Assembly: GCA_905178155.1 (NCBI GenBank)
Contig: CAJINV010000023.1
Span: forward strand, 274,722 to 338,721
DNA from: Amoebophrya sp. A120
Lineage: Eukaryota; Sar; Dinophyceae; Syndiniales; Amoebophryaceae
Reading direction: 5' to 3'
Length of the DNA stretch: 64,000 nucleotides
The first letter of the stretch is position 1, and each line of letters starts with the position of its first letter. The position numbers were made by a program, and so were the translations under genes. The notes beneath the pieces are model-generated. The model searched no databases. It saw only the letters and a list, made by a program, of their open reading frames with translations, and was not told where the DNA came from. This document shows, piece after piece, positions 60,101 through 64,000 of the stretch.

Positions 60101-60560
60101 TGCAATGCATAAGACGCTCACTTACCGCACGCGGGACAAGTTCCTCGAGGACATCACGCTCACCGAGGATCTGAGTCTGTCGCACCTCTCCAAAAATGGT
60201 ATGCAATGCAAAAGCATCGTGCAACTCGTAGTTGTAATGGCAGGCATGCATTACAAATCCAGATTTCAAGGTAAATCCGCATTACAAATGACATTTGTAA
60301 TGCTGAGCAAATTTGTAATGCAATCCATACTAAGTAGTACGAGACTTTTGCAATGCATAACCGGCAACGCGCAGCAAAATGAAGTCGCCCCCGGCTGGAA
60401 GCTGGTCCTGCTGAACGGGCGACAAATCTCGCACCTCCCCCTCAGCGAAATTATGGCGGAATTAGGGCGGATGAAGGAGAAGCAGAAGGTTTTCATCGAG
60501 GTCAGAAACCCCAAGCCGCTCGGCAGAATGCGGATCTTCGTCGAGACGCACTTCGAGTGA
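51193..60560 (+). CDS. Ankyrin-repeat protein with PDZ-like C-terminus, 27 exons
   Basis: Spliced length is 3144 nt (1047 aa). GT-AG introns: 52048-52247, 53374-53508, 55080-55252, 55627-56599, 57205-57378, 58952-59092, 59486-59595; the other 19 introns are introner elements listed below. Start is CACCATGGCG, first ATG. Ankyrin repeats: NTALHLSVLNGNFAGVELLL (about residue 98), GWTPVFLAVAH (136), GNTPLHLACQYNN (168), GMSALEWAVMNGHYEAV (260), GRTPLHIACSHLQ (350), GWTPLLCAANEGHY (390), SVAIELLLERRADPN (678) and KQLLISGADCNL (800). TPLHLACQ and GWTPVFLA are each split by an intron, so the joins rebuild consensus. A Lys-rich linker is near 560-640. Residues about 960-1030 (PGWKLVLLNGRQI) resemble a PDZ fold. 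Probably a scaffold protein; partners unknown. Confidence 0.88.
51312..51585. mobile_element. Introner element, family F5
   Basis: 274 bp with inverted repeats of about 60 bp: TATGAATCTGTCAGGATTGA faces CCTGACGCTTCCATA. TTGAG faces TTGAT. Joins exons 1 and 2 in frame. Confidence 0.88.
51743..51893. mobile_element. Introner element, family F2
   Basis: 151 bp, TATGAACTGCAAAAGTTAAA to TTTTGCACTTGATA. CGGGA on both sides. Join reads CTC-GGG-AAG, leading into the first ankyrin repeat. Confidence 0.93.
52314..52463. mobile_element. Introner element, family F2
   Basis: 150 bp, TATGCAATGCAAAAGTATCG to TTTTGCACTGGATA. CCGAC on both sides. Join gives AKADIANAIDQDGNTPLH. Confidence 0.93.
52515..52786. 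mobile_element. Introner element, family F1
   Basis: 272 bp, TATCAAACGCAAATATGTCT to TTTGCAATGCATA. CCTCG faces GCTCG. The join gives TPLHLACQ only if the first base of the duplication comes from the 5' copy. Confidence 0.92.
53074..53288. mobile_element. Introner element, family F6
   Basis: 215 bp, TATGCAACGAAAAAACTT to TTTTCTTCTTGCGATA. GATGA on both sides. Join gives EWAVMNGHYEAV, an ankyrin repeat. Confidence 0.9.
53806..54068. mobile_element. Introner element, family F1
   Basis: 263 bp, TATCAAATGCAAAAATGTCT to TTTGCATTTGATA. ACGAG on both sides. Join gives AANEGHY, within an ankyrin repeat. Confidence 0.93.
54098..54289. mobile_element. Introner element, family F7
   Basis: 192 bp, perfect 17-bp repeats TATCCAAGAAAAAAACG and its complement. 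CGTGA faces CGTGT. The last base must come from the 3' copy, since the 5' copy would create TGA. Confidence 0.92.
54386..54709. mobile_element. Introner element, family F8
   Basis: 324 bp. TATTGAGAGCAAAATCCCCC faces GGGGGATTTTTCCTCACGATA. GCCAA on both sides exactly. Join gives LQPNFENVSP in frame. The good-looking GTATGT at 54431 lies inside the element. Confidence 0.88.
54778..54931. mobile_element. Introner element, family F2
   Basis: 154 bp, TATGCATTGCAAAAGTATCG to CTCTTGCAATCCATA. CCGGA on both sides. Join gives VLIRIFADHV. Confidence 0.92.
55314..55535. mobile_element. Introner element, family F9, old copy
   Basis: 222 bp. TATCCCACGGGAAAATTTAA faces AAAATTTTCCCTGGCACA. Flanks ACACC and TTTTC do not match. 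Removing the element plus 5 nt still gives an open frame (SHRKREHFR). Confidence 0.65.
55600..56375 (+). repeat. Tandem duplication of an exon end and intron start
   Basis: GCGAATACGAGAAAGTCAAT and the next 30 nt, including exon end GGAGAGG, donor GTATAA and AATCCTGCTGCTT, occur at about 55606 and again at about 56272. Further shared sequence (GTCATGCGGAACTGGGTA) lies at about 55675 and 56368. The second exon copy (56266-56301) has an AG before it, is 36 nt long and in phase, so it could be used as an extra exon. Confidence 0.8.
55782..55807. repeat. Perfect 26-nt palindrome
   Basis: CCCCCTTTTCGG is followed directly by TACCGAAAAGGGGG. It lies in the intron within the tandem duplication. Confidence 0.85.
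56379..56472. repeat. Two adjacent near-perfect palindromes
   Basis: 56379-56411 has 16-bp arms around one base (CTGGGTAGGGAAACAA as left arm). 56410-56472 has 31-bp arms around one base (left arm starts AGCCCGCATATTTATAGTCG). Each arm corresponds to sequence that is single and unfolded in the older copy near 55685-55725. Confidence 0.92.
56805..57062. mobile_element. Introner element, family F1
   Basis: 258 bp, TATCGAATGCAAAAATGGCT to GTTTGCATTTGATA. TGACA faces CGACA. Frame preserved within the Lys-rich linker. Confidence 0.9.
57432..57580. mobile_element. Introner element, family F2
   Basis: 149 bp, TATGAACTGCAAAAGTATCG to TTTTGCAGTTGATA. GCCAT on both sides. Join gives SVAIELLLERRADPN, an ankyrin helix. 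Confidence 0.93.
57648..57870. mobile_element. Introner element, family F1
   Basis: 223 bp, TATCCAATGCAAATATGTCT to TTTGCACTGCATA. ACCGT faces GCCGT. Join gives GQTPLFFHA. Confidence 0.9.
58238..58523. mobile_element. Introner element, family F3
   Basis: 286 bp, TATCCTGAGTAAAAATGTCC to ATTTTTACTCAGGATA. CGAAG on both sides exactly. Frame preserved (GCG-AAG-GAC). Confidence 0.94.
58652..58907. mobile_element. Introner element, family F1
   Basis: 256 bp, TATCAACTGCAAATACGTCT to TTTTGCACTGCATA. AAGAG faces AAGGG. Frame preserved. Confidence 0.9.
59155..59414. mobile_element. Introner element, family F10
   Basis: 260 bp, TATGAAACTGCACAATAAAC to GTTGTGCAATCTCATA. GATGA faces AATGA. Join reads AGG-GAT-GAT-GAC in frame. 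Confidence 0.87.
59634..59795. mobile_element. Introner element, family F2
   Basis: 162 bp, TATCCTGTGCAAGAAAAGTA to TTTTGCAGTTCATA. GAAGA follows the 3' end; CGAAGA precedes the 5' end. Frame preserved. Confidence 0.9.
59860..60111. mobile_element. Introner element, family F1
   Basis: 252 bp, TATCAAATGCAAACATGTCT to TATTTGCAATGCATA. AGACG on both sides. Frame preserved (AAG-ACG-CTC). Confidence 0.93.
60200..60359. mobile_element. Introner element, family F2
   Basis: 160 bp, TATGCAATGCAAAAGCATCG to CTTTTGCAATGCATA. Flanks AATGG and ACCGG match at 3 of 5. Frame preserved into the PDZ-like exon. Confidence 0.88.
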
Positions 60561-62306
60561 AGCAGTTGCTGTACCCTCGACAACTGATAGGTAAAGTAGG
60601 GTCTTTTAATTCGACGAAAGAAAACGAAAGCCAAGAATTTAGTACTACTCCGTGTACAATGTAGTTCTTTCGTGAAGAAGATAGGCGAGCCTGATACCTT
60701 CAGGCTAGGAAGAATTTATTGACACTCGAAAAAATTGTACGATACTTGCTTAGCACAAGTGTGGAGATATAGTAGCACTACCTGACGTCGGATCACTCCA
60801 AAATGTACAACCTGACTCTGCGTTTTACTTTTTGTGTCTCTTAACTACATTTGAATTGCCGTATTGTTTCCATAATCTAACCGTGTTTCTAGTAGCCTGT
60901 GAATTCGATTTTAGCTATTAAACTTCGTATAGTAAAAGCGTCTGTAGTCACATCAACCCGCACGTTGATGATATGGCTTGGACCTGTCCGTGGTGTTATC
61001 TATCATTTGACTCCGACCGTTTGAATTATTCGACAAAATATTTCTGACAAAAGTATCAAAAGCTACAAGTAGGTACTATCGATTGCCAATTTTTTTCTGC
61101 CGAATTTGAAACAAAGTAGTGTTTTGTGTTGCCAATTATCATGTAAAAGTGCGAAGAAAAGTCCGCATGCGCAGCGGACCGCTTTTGGTGCAGGTCATGC
61201 ACAAAAAGCTGACAAATATTTATCCGTCCTATTCTAACGTTTCTTAACAACAACTATAGGTAGCAACTCTTTTGTCTTGATTGAATTTCGACTCTTCTTG
61301 TATTTATTACCGTGCTTAGCTCGATATTGGAGCCAGTTGTGATCTCTTTTGGAAACTATTTCGCGAACCTGTATAGTATGACGACATCGATGGCAAGTTG
61401 AGCTCTCGTTTCAAAGAGCATTGTACATATTGCATTGATAAAAAGAAAAATGAAACCTAGTCGACCTGTTATTCTGATGTCGAACAGGCCTCATAAAGTT
61501 GTCAGTGGCTTCCGAAACAAAAACTATCGTTCCTGTTCGCCTCTCACCACAGCATTGCGATCTCATGAAATTACGTGTTTCGATTTTTTTGCTTTGTCCC
61601 TTCGTTGTCATGCTGGTAGTTTCCTGATCCGCCTGATGTCGCTTTTGATATTTTTACAGAGATTGATGGTTCATTTGGTTTTGGAAGATCCTTTTAGTAC
61701 ATTTTTCACAAAGAAGGCGAAACGCAAACGGATCAGAATCCTTTAGTGTGCAGATCAAAAGAATTATGGGTGGTCCTCCGGCGAATTAAACGCGTAGGAT
61801 AGATTTCCGTCCTTCCGCTGGTGTTAAGCACGTACCAGCAGATCATGCACAGTTTTTCTTTTTGTTTTTTCGTCAATCACGATAAAAATGATTTTCCTCT
61901 AGGCTTGCGCTTGTGAAGTAAGACATACAAAAGTGAGCAAGTGTCTGAGCTTGTGGGTACTTCGTTTTGAGTTTTTTCTGCGAAAAATCTAAAGATGCGA
62001 CAAGAACTCTTCTCCGCTGTGACAGCGCCTGTATAAGGCCGTCAGAAATAAACGCAGTGTACGACGGGGCCGCTGACGCGTCTAGGCGGCATCCTGTTGT
62101 GAAAGAAGCCAGAAGTAAATGAATTTGGGCAGCTCTTCCTGTGCCTTTTTGCCGTAATCGTCGAGCCGTGAAAATTGAAAGGCATTACATTATGTGTAGT
62201 TAAAGATGCCAAGAAAAAACCGGTCCGGCAAAAATGTTGATCACGACCAATCGCTGCGACCAGAGATTATCCCAAATTGGGGTGCTTCACGACGACTAGC
62301 GTGAAG
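60561..62306. other. AT-rich spacer
   Basis: No gene, repeat or introner element recognised. Open frames such as 61435-61746 carry no motif. Confidence 0.5.
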
Positions 62307-63368
62307 ATGATGAGCGGTCACGAGCATCATAGAGCGATGTCTATTGAAAAATGCTCGAGTGTATGCACATCGCCTCCGCGGGCCGTCCGGACGAACACGG
62401 GCAACGAAGGTGGTGGTACGGCGGCGACCTCCCCGGCGGCGGTTACCGCGGTGGACAAGGTCGGTTTGGCCGTGGCCCCCACTTGCACTTTTATTGCGCC
62501 GAATAAAAGCAGCGGAGGTCTAGGTCGTGTTGGCGGACGCGCTACCGTGGACGAGGAGATGAGGATAGAAAACGCAGAGATGATGCCCGAATCGATGAAG
62601 GGCATGATGAAGAAGAGATGGAAAGCCAGAAGATTATCGCTTCTGCCCTGTGGTACCATGAAGGTCATCAAGGTGGTCGACTACTTCGAGGATTCCGCCT
62701 CCGTTACCAGGACCAGCACAACCAACGAGAGTTCATTGCGTCTACCTGCTTTTCATCGTGCATACCAACCGCGAGGCATTTCAGCAGAAGAGCAAGAGCG
62801 CGTTAGCCAAGTTCTTCGAGATGGCGGAGGTGGCCCACACCACTGCCCCGCCAGGCCAAGAGCATGTCGCAGGAGCTGTTGCAGTGCCACGACTCGAGCA
62901 GGACAACGTTTCGGTGCGGCAGCGGCGACTGCTTCATCTTTGCCACGCAGGGCGTGTAGCTCGTCGTCACGGGGAGGTGGAATTCCGCGGTGTCAACAAC
63001 ATCCTGGGAGCTGGAGTATCAAATACCGAAAACTGATCGCGCAAGAACGCGTTACAAAGTACGCGTGCGTAGCGTCGTCTACATTCTTAAAGCATGACGA
63101 GAAAAAGAAAACACAGTGCGACGACATGGGCTTTGTGTATGGGTGTGTGGTCGCCGACGTGGCGGTTTTTCATTCGTTAAGTGTAAGAACCAGAGGTGGC
63201 ATGTTCTTTGACATTTTCTGCTCGTCCACCAGCAAGTTTTCGATTCCATATCACCACTGCATAGATGTTTGCTGCTCTTGCTCACCGTGCAGTGGTACGA
63301 CATCACAGACTTCTTGTTCTGCCCTTTTGCACCACCATCGCGGGGGCCGTGGGGAGATGAGGACATGA
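62307..63368 (+). CDS. Probable coding region, gene model unresolved
   Basis: From ATG 62307 one frame is open for 353 codons, and composition shifts to GC-rich codons, but two other frames also hold protein-like stretches: HTNREAFQQKSKSALAKFF near 62761 and ELEYQIPKTDRARTRYKV near 63011. This suggests several exons in different frames rather than one long exon. No domain recognised. Introner ends were looked for and not found, so the joins are unknown. Confidence 0.35.
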   Translation: MMSGHEHHRAMSIEKCSSVCTSPPRAVRTNTGNEGGGTAATSPAAVTAVDKVGLAVAPTCTFIAPNKSSGGLGRVGGRATVDEEMRIENAEMMPESMKGMMKKRWKARRLSLLPCGTMKVIKVVDYFEDSASVTRTSTTNESSLRLPAFHRAYQPRGISAEEQERVSQVLRDGGGGPHHCPARPRACRRSCCSATTRAGQRFGAAAATASSLPRRACSSSSRGGGIPRCQQHPGSWSIKYRKLIAQERVTKYACVASSTFLKHDEKKKTQCDDMGFVYGCVVADVAVFHSLSVRTRGGMFFDIFCSSTSKFSIPYHHCIDVCCSCSPCSGTTSQTSCSALLHHHRGGRGEMRT

Positions 63369-63934
63369 GCTGCACTTCATCGAGACCTTCGACTGCTGCG
63401 TCGACACGACCCGCAACTACAAGGCACGACCAGGGCGAAGATGATCATCTCCAAGGAGAGTTGTGCGTAGTTGGTCGTGCTAGAACTACAACTACGAAAC
63501 TCCTCCCGCGGAGGAATACCGACATCACACGACCACCTTCGACAACGACATCAGCCTGCTCGTATAGTAACACCTTCGGTGCAGCAGGAGCACACGCTAT
63601 AACGCTCACTCGCCTCGGACACCGGGTGCAGATGAAGACCAAGCTTCAGCCACGCGGCGTGGGAGCTGCGCGTGCCGCAGCTGCGAAGAGCAGCAGAGAA
63701 GGAAGTGCTACAGGTGGTCGTGGTGGAGGCACGACGATGAGGACGGCCGCAGGAGCATCAAATTCAGGGTCACCCGGGCGGAGGAAGGACAAGGACTCGT
63801 CGTCGTCGTCCGACAAGGCCAAAAATCCAGCGCCCTCGAAAAATAAAACGAACCCGGCTGCTGTAGTGCCCATGGAGGTCGTCGACGATCAGCTGCTATC
63901 CCGTGAAAAATTTCACAAATTTAATGCAAAATAA
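63269..63934 (+). CDS. Probable coding region running to the window edge
   Basis: A frame open for 221 codons overlaps the preceding one. It begins LLLLLTVQWYDITDFLFCPF (hydrophobic, possible membrane segment) and ends in low-complexity Thr/Ala/Gly and Ser/Lys runs. The last part (VVDDQLLSREKFHKF) reads as protein. An alternative frame has ELHFIETFDCCVDTTRNYK near 63371. Probably part of the same unresolved gene, continuing beyond the window. Confidence 0.35.
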   Translation: MLLLLTVQWYDITDFLFCPFAPPSRGPWGDEDMSCTSSRPSTAASTRPATTRHDQGEDDHLQGELCVVGRARTTTTKLLPRRNTDITRPPSTTTSACSYSNTFGAAGAHAITLTRLGHRVQMKTKLQPRGVGAARAAAAKSSREGSATGGRGGGTTMRTAAGASNSGSPGRRKDKDSSSSSDKAKNPAPSKNKTNPAAVVPMEVVDDQLLSREKFHKFNAK

Positions 63935-64000
63935 AGGATGATCGCAGACATGCATGACAGATTTGGATCTCGTGTTTTGCATTCTGGTTTTTATTTGGTA
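63935..64000. other. Possible 5' end of a further introner element
   Basis: TTTAATGCAAAATAAAGGATG near 63918-63940 and CATGCATGACAGATTTGG just after resemble the 5' end and inner boxes of the introner elements. The 3' end lies outside the window, so it cannot be tested. Confidence 0.3.

Noticed and set aside
51743-60359. Regularly recurring repeats as a CRISPR-like array
   Set aside because: The repeats are inverted pairs around variable interiors, flanked by duplications and separated by exons, not direct repeats with spacers.

Overview
The window is nuclear DNA of a dinoflagellate-type eukaryote. Three observations point there. An exact copy of the 22-nt dinoflagellate spliced leader lies at 49061-49082. 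All supported genes lie on the + strand, as in the one-way gene clusters of dinoflagellates. The genes are full of short introns that are really mobile elements with terminal inverted repeats and target-site duplications. Introner elements of this sort with non-canonical splice sites have been reported from the parasitic dinoflagellate Amoebophrya (Syndiniales), and I think a member of that group is the most likely source. The species call is inference; the elements and the leader are read directly.

Layout. 1-9.4 kb and 12.9-14 kb are GC-rich, repeat-like and without a convincing gene. Around 10.3-12.5 kb lie a small unknown gene and a kinase-like gene. 16.6-20.0 kb holds a Ser-rich protein gene and a RAP-domain gene. 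From 21 to 41 kb, three arrays of a 308-bp satellite (21.2-23.1, 28.5-30.7 and 35.0-37.45 kb) alternate with membrane or secreted protein genes. Two of these, 25081-27556 and 37986-40873, are clear paralogues with the same intron position. 41.7-45.2 kb is an unknown membrane-anchored protein gene cut by four introner elements. 46.9-48.3 kb is a partly resolved gene. 48.3-51.2 kb is gene-free and carries the spliced-leader relic. 51193-60560 is an ankyrin-repeat gene ending in a PDZ-like segment; I resolve it into 27 exons, with 19 introner elements and 7 GT-AG introns. 62.3-63.9 kb looks coding, but no single frame explains it.

Main result. About 32 elements follow one rule. Each starts TAT (rarely CAT or TAG), ends ATA (rarely ACA, ATG or ATC), and in most cases is flanked by a 5-bp target duplication. 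Removing the element plus one copy of the duplication restores the reading frame in every gene where both sides are coding. The elements fall into at least ten inverted-repeat families with unrelated stems but the same ends and usually the same 5-bp duplication, which suggests one mobilising activity. In the ankyrin gene they make up about 4.2 kb of 9.4 kb. The 3144-nt spliced frame (1047 codons plus stop) stays open through all 26 junctions and rebuilds ankyrin consensus residues across the joins.

Limits: no alignments, expression data or searches were available. Exon boundaries come from frame, duplications and motifs. Most predicted proteins have no function I can name.
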